64,000 bases of DNA from Luteibacter pinisoli (GCF_006385595.1 NZ_CP041046.1:3410001-3474000), one strand, 5' to 3'. Shown: positions 1 through 9,671, numbered from the stretch's first letter. Numbers and translations: made by a program. Notes: generated by a model from the sequence alone, not told the origin.

Positions 1-919
1 CCTTGAGCTTGTGTACGTCGCCCTGGCGGATGTAATCCTGGGCCAGCGGCGTGCCGAGCAGAACTTCGACCGCAACGCGACGGGCCTTGCCATCGGGCGT
101 GGGGATCAGCTGCTGGGCGACGATGCCCTTCAGGTTCAGCGACAGATCCATCAGCAGCTGCGAGCGGCGGTCTTCCGGGAAGAAGTGCAGGATGCGGTCC
201 AGTGCCTGGTTGGCGTTGTTCGCATGCAGGGTGCACAGGCAGAGGTGGCCGGTTTCCGAGAAGTTGATGGCGTGTTCCATCGTTTCGCGGGTACGCACTT
301 CGCCGATCATGATGACGTCGGGCGCCTGGCGCAGGGTGTTCTTCAGCGCGTTGTCCCAGCTGTCGGTATCGATGCCCAGCTCGCGCTGGGTGATGATGCA
401 GCCCTCGTGGCGGTGCACGTATTCGATCGGGTCTTCGATCGTGATGATGTGGCCGGTGGAGTTCTGGTTGCGGTAGCCGACCATCGACGCGAGCGAGGTG
501 GACTTACCCGTACCGGTACCGCCGACGAAGATGATGATGCCGCGCTTGGTCATCGCCAGCTGCTTGATGATCGGCGGCAGGTTCAGCTCTTCCGGCGTGG
601 GGATCTTCGATTCGATGCGGCGCAGGACCATGCCAACGCAGTTGCGCTGGTAGAAACACGACACGCGGAAACGGCCCACGCCCGACGCGCTGATCGCGAA
701 CTGGCATTCGTGGGTCTTTTCAAATTCCTCGCGCTGGGTGGGCGTCATCACGTTGAGCACCATGTCGCGCGACTGCTGCGCCGACAGGGGGCTCTGGGTG
801 ATGGGCACGATACGGCCCTGCACCTTCATGGAAGGCGCGACGCCGGCGGTGATAAACAGGTCGGACGCCTGTTTGTGCACCATCAGCTTAAGGAAGGAGG
901 TGAAATCGAACTCGCTCAT
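1..919 (-). CDS. pilU: PilU, type IV pilus retraction ATPase (3' end outside window)
   Basis: PilT-like hexameric ATPase at the pilus base in the cytoplasm, working with PilT in pilus retraction and twitching. The frame opens at an ATG ending at 919 (MSEFDFTSFLKLMVHK) and runs open for 306 residues to the window edge, so the C-terminus is missing. Visible are the N-terminal PAS-like PilT domain, the Walker A motif GGTGTGKS at about residues 133-140, the Asp box (ITIEDPIEYVH), the Walker B region (MIGEVRTRETM) and the His box (CTLHANNANQALDRI). The motif GGTGTGKS and position downstream of pilT separate it from PilT. An inverted repeat lies between the two genes. Alternative: another PilT paralogue, unlikely. 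Confidence 0.95.
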   Translation of the reverse strand, partial: MSEFDFTSFLKLMVHKQASDLFITAGVAPSMKVQGRIVPITQSPLSAQQSRDMVLNVMTPTQREEFEKTHECQFAISASGVGRFRVSCFYQRNCVGMVLRRIESKIPTPEELNLPPIIKQLAMTKRGIIIFVGGTGTGKSTSLASMVGYRNQNSTGHIITIEDPIEYVHRHEGCIITQRELGIDTDSWDNALKNTLRQAPDVIMIGEVRTRETMEHAINFSETGHLCLCTLHANNANQALDRILHFFPEDRRSQLLMDLSLNLKGIVAQQLIPTPDGKARRVAVEVLLGTPLAQDYIRQGDVHKLK

Positions 920-981
920 GGCCTGGATCCCCGCTGCCGGAATGGGCCGGCATCCCTTGGGCCGATCATATACCTGCGACA

Positions 982-1005
982 TGAAGGGCGTAGCGACGCC
1001 CTTCA
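982..1005 (-). terminator. Hairpin between pilT and pilU
   Basis: Perfect 10-bp inverted repeat TGAAGGGCGT/ACGCCCTTCA with a 4-nt loop, starting 8 nt after the pilT stop codon. No T-run follows on the minus strand, so it is not a classical intrinsic terminator. It could reduce read-through or protect the pilT mRNA 3' end. Confidence 0.5.
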
Positions 1006-1012
1006 CGGTCCC

Positions 1013-2050
1013 TTAGCGGAAGCCTTCCTTGTTTTTGGCGTACATCAGGCCTTCCTGGCGGGTGATGAGGCCCCGCTTGATCAGGTCGGACAGGTTCTGG
1101 TCCAGGGTCTGCATGCCGTGCTGCTGGCCGGTCTGGATGGCCGAGTACATCTGGGCCACCTTGTCCTCGCGGATCAGGTTACGGATGGCCGGGATGCCCA
1201 CCATGATCTCGTGGGCCGCGATACGGCCACCGCCCACCTTCTTCAGCAGGGACTGCGAGATAACGGCACGCAGCGACTCGGAGAGCATCGAGCGCACCAT
1301 CGGCTTCTCGCCGGCGGGGAACACGTCGATGATTCGGTCGATGGTCTTGGCGGCGGACGAGGTGTGCAGGGTGCCGAACACCAGATGGCCGGTTTCCGCG
1401 GCGGTCAGGGCCAGGCGGATGGTTTCCAGGTCGCGAAGCTCGCCCACCAGGATGTAGTCGGGATCTTCGCGCAGCGCCGAACGCAGCGCCTCGTTGAAGC
1501 CGTGGGTGTCGCGGTGGACTTCGCGCTGGTTGACCAGGCACTTCTGCGAGGTGTGGACGAATTCGATGGGGTCTTCCACCGTCAGCAGGTGGCCGTATTC
1601 GTTCTTGTTGATGTGGTCGACCATGGCCGCCAGGGTGGTCGACTTACCCGAACCCGTGGGGCCGGTGACCAGGATCAGCCCCTGCGGCTGCTCGATCAGC
1701 TCGCGGAAGATCTTCGGCGCGCCGAGGTCTTCCAGGGTGAGCACTTCGGACGGAATGGTACGGAACACGCCGCCCGCGCCACGGTTGTGGTTGAAGGCGT
1801 TGACGCGGAAGCGGGCCAGGCCGGGAATCTCGAAGGAGAAGTCGACTTCAAGGAATTCCTCATAGTCGCGCCGCTGCTTGTCCGACATGATGTCGTAGAT
1901 CAGCGAATGGACCTGCTTGTGTTCCAGCGCCGGGATGTTGATGCGCCGAACGTCACCGTCCACGCGGATCATGGGCGGAAGGCCTGCGGAAAGGTGCAGG
2001 TCGGAGGCCTTGTTCTTCACTGAGAAGGCAAGGAGTTCGGCGATATCCAT
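1013..2050 (-). CDS. pilT: PilT, type IV pilus twitching motility/retraction ATPase
   Basis: Cytoplasmic hexameric ATPase that drives type IV pilus retraction. The protein is 345 aa, the usual PilT length, starting at MDIAELLAFSVKNKASDLHL. An in-frame extension far upstream is antisense to proC and was rejected; AAGGGGA just before the ATG is a good ribosome binding site. Walker A GPTGSGKS is at residues 130-137, the Asp box (TVEDPIEFVH) at about 158-167, Walker B (LVGELRDLE) at about 201-209, the His box around 228, and the PilT-specific AIRNLIRE motif at 288-295, which is needed for retraction in the family. Followed by pilU; divergent from proC. Confidence 0.98.
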   Translation of the reverse strand: MDIAELLAFSVKNKASDLHLSAGLPPMIRVDGDVRRINIPALEHKQVHSLIYDIMSDKQRRDYEEFLEVDFSFEIPGLARFRVNAFNHNRGAGGVFRTIPSEVLTLEDLGAPKIFRELIEQPQGLILVTGPTGSGKSTTLAAMVDHINKNEYGHLLTVEDPIEFVHTSQKCLVNQREVHRDTHGFNEALRSALREDPDYILVGELRDLETIRLALTAAETGHLVFGTLHTSSAAKTIDRIIDVFPAGEKPMVRSMLSESLRAVISQSLLKKVGGGRIAAHEIMVGIPAIRNLIREDKVAQMYSAIQTGQQHGMQTLDQNLSDLIKRGLITRQEGLMYAKNKEGFR

Positions 2051-2167
2051 TGGGGTCCCCTTTCTTTGTGGGCCAAAGGTAACCACCCCAAGGGGTCGGC
2101 GCAAGGCGGCGCACCATATATGCTTTGTGGGTCTGTGAAAGTCGTCTCGAATGGAGCAAACAACCGC

Positions 2168-2992
2168 ATGAACCGGATCGCCTTCATCGGTGGCGGCAAC
2201 ATGGCCACGGCCCTGATCGCGGGGATGGTCCGCCATGGCGCCCCGCCCGGCGGTATCGCCGTGGCCGAGCCGCGCGCCGAGGCCCTCCAGGAGCTCTCGC
2301 GCCAGTACGGCGTGGCTACCTATACCGACAACGCCGCGGCCGCCGAGGGCGCCTCCCTGCTGGTCCTGGCGGTGAAGCCGCAGATGATGGCCGAGGTCTG
2401 CCGCGGGCTGCGTGCCGTGGTCCAGCAATACCGGCCCATGGTGGTCTCGATCGCCGCCGGCATCCGCATCGCCCAGCTGGAACGCTGGCTGGACGCCGCC
2501 CTGCCCGTCGTCCGCTGCATGCCCAATACCCCGGCCATGTTTGGCGCCGGTGCCACCGGCCTCTACGCCAATGGCCGGGTCAGTGCCCCGCAGCGGGCCG
2601 AGGCCCAGCACGTGCTGGATGCCGCCGGCCTTACCGTGTGGGTGCCCGAGGAAGACCAGCTCGACATCGTCACCGCCCTTTCCGGCTCCGGCCCGGCTTA
2701 TTTCTTTTTGCTGGTCGAAGCGCTCGAAAACGCCGCTTTTGCCCAGGGTCTCTCGCGTGAAACCGCGCGGGCGCTGGCCGAACAGACGGCCCTCGGCGCC
2801 GGGCGCATGCTGGTGGAGGGCAATGAAAGCGCGGCTACCCTGCGCCAGAAGGTGACCTCGCCCCACGGCACCACCCAGGCCGCGCTGGATAGCTTCAAGG
2901 CCGACCACTTCCCCGCCATCGTGGCGCGCGCGGTGGATGCCGCCCGCCGTCGCGGCGCGGAACTCTCTGAACAGATGGAATCGAACTCGTGA
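2168..2992 (+). CDS. proC: ProC, pyrroline-5-carboxylate reductase
   Basis: Last step of proline synthesis: NAD(P)H-dependent reduction of pyrroline-5-carboxylate, in the cytoplasm. The protein is 274 aa from the ATG that begins MNRIAFIGGGNMATALI; 34 further in-frame codons upstream lack family similarity. The Rossmann motif GGGNMA is at residues 8-13, and the P5CR signature SGSGPAYFFLLVEAL with the following helical dimerisation domain is at about 170-265. GGAGC about 12 nt upstream may be the ribosome binding site. The stop overlaps the GTG start of the next gene. In many proteobacteria yggS precedes proC; here it is absent. Confidence 0.97.
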   Translation: MNRIAFIGGGNMATALIAGMVRHGAPPGGIAVAEPRAEALQELSRQYGVATYTDNAAAAEGASLLVLAVKPQMMAEVCRGLRAVVQQYRPMVVSIAAGIRIAQLERWLDAALPVVRCMPNTPAMFGAGATGLYANGRVSAPQRAEAQHVLDAAGLTVWVPEEDQLDIVTALSGSGPAYFFLLVEALENAAFAQGLSRETARALAEQTALGAGRMLVEGNESAATLRQKVTSPHGTTQAALDSFKADHFPAIVARAVDAARRRGAELSEQMESNS

Positions 2993-3564
2993 ATTACCTG
3001 ACCAACGCGGGCGGCCTGCTGCTCAATGTCGTCTTTGGGGCGCTCATCGCCCTGTTTGTCCTGCGCGTGCTGGCCGAAGCGAACCGCGCGGATTTCAACA
3101 ATCCGATCTGCCAGTTCCTGTACCGCTTCACCAACCCGGTGGTGTCGCCCCTGCGCAAGCTGCTGCCGAGCGTGCGGCGGATCAACCTCGCCGCGCTGCT
3201 GGTGGTGTTCGTGCTGGAGTGCGTGAAGGTGCTGCTGGTGGTCCTGCTGGCCGGCCTGCCGGTGGGCGTGGTCGGCCTGCTGGTGATGGGCCTGGCCGAG
3301 ATGCTCGACTTCTTCCTGCTGACCTGGATCGTCGTGGTGTTCGTCTGGTCGCTGATGAGCATGCTCTCGACCGACCGCTACCACCCGGTCGCGCGCTTCG
3401 TCACCGCCGTGGCCGAGCCGCTGGTGCGCCCGCTGCGTGGCCGCATGACCATCGGCGGCCTGGATTTCTCGCCCACCGTGGTCCTCCTTGGCCTGTTCCT
3501 GGCCCGGATCCTCGTGGCGCAACCGCTGCAGGATCTCGGCGGCCGCCTGCTGATGGGCATGTAA
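2989..3564 (+). CDS. YggT family integral membrane protein
   Basis: 191-aa protein with two YggT repeats, each with paired hydrophobic segments (about residues 5-25, 60-115 and 155-180). YggT proteins sit in the inner membrane, are often linked to proC, and are implicated in osmotic or K+ tolerance and division-plane processes; the exact role is unknown. The GTG start overlaps the proC stop (GTGA), which implies translational coupling. Its stop lies 4 bp from the stop of convergent relA. Confidence 0.9.
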   Translation: MNYLTNAGGLLLNVVFGALIALFVLRVLAEANRADFNNPICQFLYRFTNPVVSPLRKLLPSVRRINLAALLVVFVLECVKVLLVVLLAGLPVGVVGLLVMGLAEMLDFFLLTWIVVVFVWSLMSMLSTDRYHPVARFVTAVAEPLVRPLRGRMTIGGLDFSPTVVLLGLFLARILVAQPLQDLGGRLLMGM

Positions 3565-3568
3565 GCGG

Positions 3569-5701
3569 CTAGTGGCTGCCGAGGCGGCGTGCGTCGGTGA
3601 CGTTGGGCAGGGCGGATAGCCTGCCCAGCAGCATCGACAGCTGCTCGTAATCACGCACGCGCAGGGTAAAGCGCATGTCCACTTCGCTAGTGCGGGTGTT
3701 CACCCGGCTGGACGAAGCCACGATATGCGGCCCGATGTTGCTGATGGTGGTGGCGACGTCTTTCTGCAGGCCCTTGCGATCGTAGCCACGCAGTTCGATG
3801 TCCACCTCGTAGTTCTGCACCTCCACCCTGCCCCAGCTCACCTCGATGACGCGGTCCGGATCCTTGCGGGCCAGGCGCGCCAGCGACGCGCAATCGGCGC
3901 GATGCACCGACACGCCGCGGCCGCGGGTGATGAAGCCGCGCACCGGATCGCCCGGGAGCGGCTGGCAGCACCGCGCCAGCGTCGTCAGCAGGTTGCCGAT
4001 GCCTTCGATGGAAAGCGCGCCGCGATCGTGCTGCGCGCCGCGTGCGACCACCGGCGCGGCCGACTGGGTGAAGGCAGGCTCGGTCGGCTCCTGCAGGTGC
4101 CGGGCGATCTGCCCCAACGACACTTCACCCAGGGCAACGGTGACGTAGAGGTCTTCCACGCTTTTCAGGCGGAAATGCGCAGCGACGGCCGCGAGGTCGA
4201 CGTTATCCAGCGCCAGCCGGCGCAGTTCCTTTTCCAGCGTGATCTTGCCGGCGCCGATGTTGGCTTCGTGCGCTTCGCGGCGGAACCACGCGCGCACCTT
4301 CTCCTTCGCGCGCGACGTGGCCAGGTAGCCATGGTGCGCCGACAGCCAGTCGCGGCTGGGCACGGAGGTTTTCGTGGTGAGGATCTCGACGCGATCGCCG
4401 CTGCGCGGCTGCGTGGTCAGCGGGACGATGCGTCCGTTGACCTTCGCACCACGGCAGCGATGCCCGACGTCGGTATGGATGTGGTACGCGAAATCCAGCA
4501 CCGTGGCACCGCGCGGCATGTCGATGACTTCGCCCTTGGGCGACAGCACGTACACGCGGTCTTCCATCAGTTCGGTGGCGAACCCGGCCGCCAGCTCCGC
4601 ATCCTCTTCGCCGCGCGGCTCGAGGAGCTTGCGCATCCACGCGATCTTCGCCTCGAACTCGGCGTCGGCACCACCGCCTTCCTTGTAGCGCCAGTGCGCC
4701 GCCACGCCCAGTTCGTTGGCGCGATGCATCTCGTGCGTGCGGATCTGCACTTCCAGCGTCTTGCCTTCCGGGCCGATCACCGCGGTATGCAGCGAGCGGT
4801 AACCGTTGCCCTTGGGGCGAGCGACGTAGTCGTCGAACTCGCCCGGCAGGTGCGGCCACAGGCTGTGCACCAGGCCCAGCGCCGCGTAGCAATCGGCCAC
4901 CGAGCCCACCAGGATGCGCACCGCGCGGATGTCGTAGAGGTCGGAAAACTCCAGGCCCTTCTTCTTCATCTTCTTCCAGATGGAGAAGATGTGCTTCGGA
5001 CGGCCGGCCAGCTCGGCGTCGATGCCGGCCTCGCCGAGCACCGTGCCCAGTTCGGCCAGGCTTTCGGTGATGAAGCGCTCGCGATCGGCCCGGCGCTCGT
5101 CGAGCAGGCGGGCGATGCGACGGTAGGTATCCGGTTCCAGGTAGCGGAAGGCCAGGTCTTCCAGCTCCCACTTGAGCTGCCAGATACCCAGGCGGTTGGC
5201 CAGCGGCGCATGGATGTCGGCGGTGAGCTGGGCCAGTTCGCGGCGTTCGGCATCGGGCAGTGACATGGCCGTGCGCATGGCCGCCAGCTGCCGCGCCAGC
5301 AACACGAAGACCACGCGCAGGTCGCGGATGATCGCCAGCAGCAGGCGGCGCAGCCCTTCCGAGCCGGTGACCGGCCCGCGCTGCGCATGCAGCGCCCACA
5401 CTTTTTCGGCTTCGCCCTGGCCATCGACCAGGCGCCTGAGCGATGCCGGCCACGTGGCGGCATCGGCATCCGCCGCGCCGGGCATGCCGCGCATCAGCGA
5501 ATACCACAGCGCCGCGGCGCAGGTTTCGTCATCGCAGCCGAGCAGGCGGAGCACTTCGATAATCGTTTCCGCTTCGGCCCGCGCGGCCACCGGCAACACG
5601 GCGCTGGCGTCGCGCGCGCGCTCGGTCAACGGCTGCCGCGACGCCCCGGTGGGCGCCTCGGGCGCGGTGTCCGATCCTGCGTTGGGCGGCGAACTCTTCA
5701 T
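3569..5701 (-). CDS. relA: RelA, (p)ppGpp synthetase I (synthetase-only type)
   Basis: Ribosome-associated GTP/GDP pyrophosphokinase of the stringent response, 710 aa. N-terminal pseudo-hydrolase region about 40-190: the HD motif expected of SpoT is replaced (AAALWYSLMRG around 63-71), so hydrolase activity should be lost. Synthetase domain about 230-360 has the RelA-type acidic motif EFDD at 288-291, rather than the RXKD of bifunctional enzymes, followed by KGNGYRSLH. TGS about 390-455, then zinc-finger and ACT domains to the end (an HxxxC-type motif, HRADCASL, is visible). Start chosen at MKSSPPNAG because its ATG overlaps the hrpA TGA (ATGA); a longer frame runs inside hrpA. Confidence 0.96.
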   Translation of the reverse strand: MKSSPPNAGSDTAPEAPTGASRQPLTERARDASAVLPVAARAEAETIIEVLRLLGCDDETCAAALWYSLMRGMPGAADADAATWPASLRRLVDGQGEAEKVWALHAQRGPVTGSEGLRRLLLAIIRDLRVVFVLLARQLAAMRTAMSLPDAERRELAQLTADIHAPLANRLGIWQLKWELEDLAFRYLEPDTYRRIARLLDERRADRERFITESLAELGTVLGEAGIDAELAGRPKHIFSIWKKMKKKGLEFSDLYDIRAVRILVGSVADCYAALGLVHSLWPHLPGEFDDYVARPKGNGYRSLHTAVIGPEGKTLEVQIRTHEMHRANELGVAAHWRYKEGGGADAEFEAKIAWMRKLLEPRGEEDAELAAGFATELMEDRVYVLSPKGEVIDMPRGATVLDFAYHIHTDVGHRCRGAKVNGRIVPLTTQPRSGDRVEILTTKTSVPSRDWLSAHHGYLATSRAKEKVRAWFRREAHEANIGAGKITLEKELRRLALDNVDLAAVAAHFRLKSVEDLYVTVALGEVSLGQIARHLQEPTEPAFTQSAAPVVARGAQHDRGALSIEGIGNLLTTLARCCQPLPGDPVRGFITRGRGVSVHRADCASLARLARKDPDRVIEVSWGRVEVQNYEVDIELRGYDRKGLQKDVATTISNIGPHIVASSSRVNTRTSEVDMRFTLRVRDYEQLSMLLGRLSALPNVTDARRLGSH

Positions 5702-8700
5702 GCGGTACGGGCCTGTGCGGCTTCCAGCGCCTTGGCCAGGCGTTTGGCCGAAACGGGTTCGGCGGTTTTCAGTTCCTGGGCAAACAGCGATACGCGCCAC
5801 TCTTCAATCAGCCAGCGCAACTCCGCCCAGGCCTCCGCGTCCAGCGCGGTGCCACCTGCATTGAGGAGGGCCCGCCAGTACGGCAGTACCTGCAGCATAC
5901 GCGACTGGTCGCGCTGCGGGTCCTGGCGCAGGCGTTCGCCACGCAGGCGCATGGCCTTGAGATAACGCGGCAGGTGCGCAAGCCGCGCCGTGGGCAGTTC
6001 ACGCAACGAACCGGGCTGGAGCAACGCCGTGAGCTGTTCGCGCAGGTCGTCGTAGCTGGCCTTGGCGAAGCCCATCAGCGGCGGCTCCATCCACGGCTTC
6101 AGCTCGGCCTGGGCCTCGATGATGGGTTCGGCGAGCTTTTGCCGCGCCATCGCCGCGCCGAACAGCGCCCGCCCGAACTCGTTCTTGAGGTGTTCAAAAT
6201 CGGCGAGCGTCCGCACGTTGAGCGTCGCATCGGCCAGCAGGTCGGCGAAGCCGCCCTCGACGAGGTCGTCGCGCAAGCCATCGACGCTGCCGAGCGGCGC
6301 GTATTTCAGTGACAGCGGGTTGCTGATGGGCAACTGGCGCCGCGCACGCTTGAACTCGGGGGCCAGAGCGCCGCGCAACAAACGCTCGACGCCGCCGACA
6401 TGCGCCTCGGCCGCTTCGTCGGCACGTTCGAACACACGCAGGGCTACCGCCTCACCCAGGTCCACCAGGGCCGGATAGGCCTTCAGGCCTGCCTCGGAGC
6501 GCACTTCGGCCGGGATCGACTCGAAGTCCCAGGTGAGGATGTCCTCGCGGGTGAGTTCGATGTCCGTCTTGCGCGAGAACGCTTCGCGGGCCTGGCCTTC
6601 CCATTGCGCGCGGATGGCGGCCAGGTCGCGGCTGTCGGCGACGGTGCGGCCGTTGTCGTCGTGCACGCGGTAGCGCATGAGCAGGTGCGGCGGGATCTCC
6701 GCATCGGCGAAGGCGGCCGCGTCGATGTCCACGCCGGTGGTGCGTTTGAGGAACGCCGCCAGCGCTTTCGCCAACGGCTCGTCACGCGGCGCTTCGGCTT
6801 CCGTGAAGGCGCGGGCGAAATCGGGCGCCGGGACGAAGTTGCGGCGCAGGGCCTTCGGCAGGCCGCGGATCAGCTCCGCCACCTTGTCGGCGAGCAGGCC
6901 GCCCACGAGCCATTCGCCGCGCGCGGAGGGCACGGCGTTGAGGAAGGCCAGGGGCACGTTCAAGGTCACGCCATCGGCGGGGTCGCCGGGGACGAAGCGG
7001 TATTCGAGGCGATAACGCTGCTGGCCGATGTCCAGCGATGCCGGGAAGGCCTTCGGGTCCAGGCCCGCCCCAGTGTCCATCACGTCGGCGAGGGTCCAGC
7101 GCAGCGCAGCCTGTTCACCGGGGGAGGCCTTGCGATACCACGCATCGAGCGCACGGGTGTCCGCGATGGACTCGGGCAGCTTGCCGTCGAAGAACGCCTC
7201 GAGCTGGTCTTCGGCGCGCAACAGGCCGGCACGGCGCTGCTTGGCTTCGATGTCATGCGCCTGCTCCAGCACGCGCTGGTTGGCGCGCACGAAGTCGGCG
7301 CGGCTGTCGATGTCCGCGCGCACCAGCGCTTCACGCACGAAGATCTCATGCGCGAGCCGCGGATCCTGCTTGTGGAACGTGACCGGGCGGCGTTCGACCA
7401 GCACCAGGCCGAACAGGGTCACCTGCTCATAGGCCACCACGGTGCCGCGCTTGCGCGACCAGTGCGCATCGCGCGCGGTGGCGCGCACGAGATGACTGGC
7501 CTGCTGTTCGATCCAGGCCGGATCCACTCGGGCATTCATCATGGCCCACACGCGGCCGCCGATATCGAGGATCTGCGCCGCAAAGATCCAGGCCGGCGGC
7601 GTCTTCGCCAGCGCGGAGCCCGGGAACACCTGGAAACGCCGCTCGCGCGGGCCGCGGAACACGCCCTTGTCGTCCTTGTGGCCCACCTGGGTGGGCAGGC
7701 CGGCGAGCAGGCTGCGATGCATGGCTTCGAACAGGGCCTCGCCTTCGAGCGTCCCCACCGTGGCCTTGCGGCCCGTGCCCTGGGCCGGTGCGGCCTTGTC
7801 CCAGCCCAGGTCGCGCGTGACCAGGGCCAGCTGGCGGTGCAGTTCGCGCCATTCGCGCATGCGCATGAAGCTGAGGAAGTGGCGGGAGCACCAGTCGCGC
7901 AGCTTCGACGAGGTGAGGTCCTCGGCGGCGGTGAGATACGCCTTCCACAGGTTCACGACGCCAACGAAATCGGACTTGGGGTCCGCAAACTGCGCATGGG
8001 CGGCGTCCGCCTGGCCACGGGCTTCCGGCGGGCGCTCGCGCGGATCCTGGATGGACAGGAAGGCCACGATGGTCATCAGGTCGGCGAGGCTGCCGAGGCG
8101 GCGCGCCTCGACGAGCATGCGCGCCAGCTGCACGTCGATCGGCAGGCGGGCCACGGTACGGCCGATCTCGGTCAGCCGGCGGTCGTCGCCAATGGCGCCG
8201 ATCTCGGCGAGGCGACGGTAGCCGTCGGCCACCACGCGCGGGTCCGGCGCTTCCAGGAACGGGAAATCCTCGACCCCACCCAGGTCCAGCGCCAGCATGC
8301 GCAGGATGACGTTGGCCAGCGACGAGCGGAGCAGTTCCGGGTCGGTGAATTCGGGGCGCAGGAGGAATTCCTGCTCGTCGTACAGGCGATAGCAGATGCC
8401 CGGGCCGACGCGGCCGCAGCGGCCCTTGCGCTGGTTGGCGGCGGCCTGCGAAATCGGCTCGATGTGCAGGCGCTCGATCTGCCCGCGCTGGCTGTAGCGC
8501 TTGACCCGCGCCGTGCCCGGATCGACCACGTAGCGGATGCGCGGCACCGTCAGCGAGGTTTCCGCCACGTTGGTGGCCAGCACGATGCGCCGCTTGGTGC
8601 CGGGGCGGAAGACGCGATCCTGCTCGTTGGCGGAGAGGCGCGCGTACAGGGCCAGCACTTCCGTTTCGCGGTACTGCCGGCGCGAGAGCAGCAGGTGGGT

Positions 8701-9621
8701 GTCACGGATTTCGCGCTCGCCCGGCAGGAACACCAGCACGTCGCCGCGCGGATCCTCGCGGGTGATCTGGTCCATGGCATCGGCAATCTGCTGGGCGACA
8801 TTGCCCTCGCCCTTCTCGCCGGGCGGCCGGTAACGCACTTCCACCGGGTAGGTCCGGCCTTCCACCTCGATGACGGGGGCGTTGCCGAAGTGCTCGGCGA
8901 AGCGCCCGGTGTCGATGGTGGCCGAGGTAACGATCACCTTGAGGTCCGGCCGGCGCTCGCACAGGCGCTTCAGGTAGCCCAGCAGGAAATCGATGTTGAG
9001 GCTGCGCTCGTGGGCCTCGTCGATGATGATGGTGTCGTACGCCGACAGCCAGGGATCGCCCTGGGTCTCGGCCAGCAGGATGCCGTCGGTCATGAACTTG
9101 ACCAGCGCCTGGTCGGACACCTTCTCGGTGAAGCGCACCTGGAAGCCCACCTTGTCGCCCAGCGGCGTCTGCAGCTCCTCGGCCACGCGGGTAGCCACGG
9201 AGCGAGCGGCCAGGCGGCGCGGCTGGGTGCAGCCGATCAGCCCGGCCTCGCCCCGGCCGGCGGCCAGGCACAGCTTCGGCAGCTGGGTGGTCTTGCCCGA
9301 GCCCGTCTCGCCGGCGATCACCACCACCTGGTGCTCGCGGATCAGCGTGATGATGTCGTCGGCGCGCGCCGCGATAGGCAGCGATTCGTCGACGTTGATG
9401 GGCGGCTTCGAGGCGGCACGGGCGGCACGGCGGGCCATCGACGTGGCGATGTCCTGGGCCAGCTGATCGATGCGCGCGCTGTCCGGCTTGCGCGACAGCC
9501 CACGCCAGCGGCCCATCAGGCGGCCGAAATCACGGCTGGAGACACGCTGGAGCGCGTCGCGCAGCTCGGTCAGGCGCGGATCGGCGGGCGGATGGCGCGA
9601 GGGGGTCGTTGGGGTACTCAT
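5698..9621 (-). CDS. hrpA: HrpA, DEAH-box ATP-dependent RNA helicase
   Basis: Large DEAH-box helicase, 1307 aa, the usual HrpA length. In E. coli HrpA acts on mRNA processing and resolves stalled ribosomes. Walker A GETGSGKT at residues 104-111, motif Ia QPRRLAARSVATRV about 133-146, DEAH at 201-204, motif III SAT, and motif VI QRKGRCGRVGPG in the helicase C domain. Winged-helix/ratchet (HA2) and OB regions and the DUF3418 C-terminal region follow to residue about 1300. The TGA overlaps the relA ATG, so the two are probably one transcript. Divergent from dps. Confidence 0.97.
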   Translation of the reverse strand: MSTPTTPSRHPPADPRLTELRDALQRVSSRDFGRLMGRWRGLSRKPDSARIDQLAQDIATSMARRAARAASKPPINVDESLPIAARADDIITLIREHQVVVIAGETGSGKTTQLPKLCLAAGRGEAGLIGCTQPRRLAARSVATRVAEELQTPLGDKVGFQVRFTEKVSDQALVKFMTDGILLAETQGDPWLSAYDTIIIDEAHERSLNIDFLLGYLKRLCERRPDLKVIVTSATIDTGRFAEHFGNAPVIEVEGRTYPVEVRYRPPGEKGEGNVAQQIADAMDQITREDPRGDVLVFLPGEREIRDTHLLLSRRQYRETEVLALYARLSANEQDRVFRPGTKRRIVLATNVAETSLTVPRIRYVVDPGTARVKRYSQRGQIERLHIEPISQAAANQRKGRCGRVGPGICYRLYDEQEFLLRPEFTDPELLRSSLANVILRMLALDLGGVEDFPFLEAPDPRVVADGYRRLAEIGAIGDDRRLTEIGRTVARLPIDVQLARMLVEARRLGSLADLMTIVAFLSIQDPRERPPEARGQADAAHAQFADPKSDFVGVVNLWKAYLTAAEDLTSSKLRDWCSRHFLSFMRMREWRELHRQLALVTRDLGWDKAAPAQGTGRKATVGTLEGEALFEAMHRSLLAGLPTQVGHKDDKGVFRGPRERRFQVFPGSALAKTPPAWIFAAQILDIGGRVWAMMNARVDPAWIEQQASHLVRATARDAHWSRKRGTVVAYEQVTLFGLVLVERRPVTFHKQDPRLAHEIFVREALVRADIDSRADFVRANQRVLEQAHDIEAKQRRAGLLRAEDQLEAFFDGKLPESIADTRALDAWYRKASPGEQAALRWTLADVMDTGAGLDPKAFPASLDIGQQRYRLEYRFVPGDPADGVTLNVPLAFLNAVPSARGEWLVGGLLADKVAELIRGLPKALRRNFVPAPDFARAFTEAEAPRDEPLAKALAAFLKRTTGVDIDAAAFADAEIPPHLLMRYRVHDDNGRTVADSRDLAAIRAQWEGQAREAFSRKTDIELTREDILTWDFESIPAEVRSEAGLKAYPALVDLGEAVALRVFERADEAAEAHVGGVERLLRGALAPEFKRARRQLPISNPLSLKYAPLGSVDGLRDDLVEGGFADLLADATLNVRTLADFEHLKNEFGRALFGAAMARQKLAEPIIEAQAELKPWMEPPLMGFAKASYDDLREQLTALLQPGSLRELPTARLAHLPRYLKAMRLRGERLRQDPQRDQSRMLQVLPYWRALLNAGGTALDAEAWAELRWLIEEWRVSLFAQELKTAEPVSAKRLAKALEAAQARTA

Positions 9622-9634
9622 GGGAACGCTAATG

Positions 9635-9671
9635 ATAGCGTGCGTCTATCAAGGGGATCAGAACGTTTCAT
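9635..9671. promoter_or_regulatory. OxyR-like binding site between hrpA and dps
   Basis: The sequence has ATAG-N7-CTAT (9635-9649, inside a perfect GATAG/CTATC inverted repeat), then exactly 7 nt, then a degenerate second unit ATCA-N7-TCAT (9657-9671). This is the spacing of the tetra-partite OxyR operator. dps is a known OxyR target in E. coli. The second unit is weak and binding is inferred. Confidence 0.5.

Noticed and set aside
5258..5300. Hydrolase activity of the RelA N-terminal region
   Set aside because: The HD residues expected of SpoT are not present, and the synthetase motif is EFDD, as in RelA.
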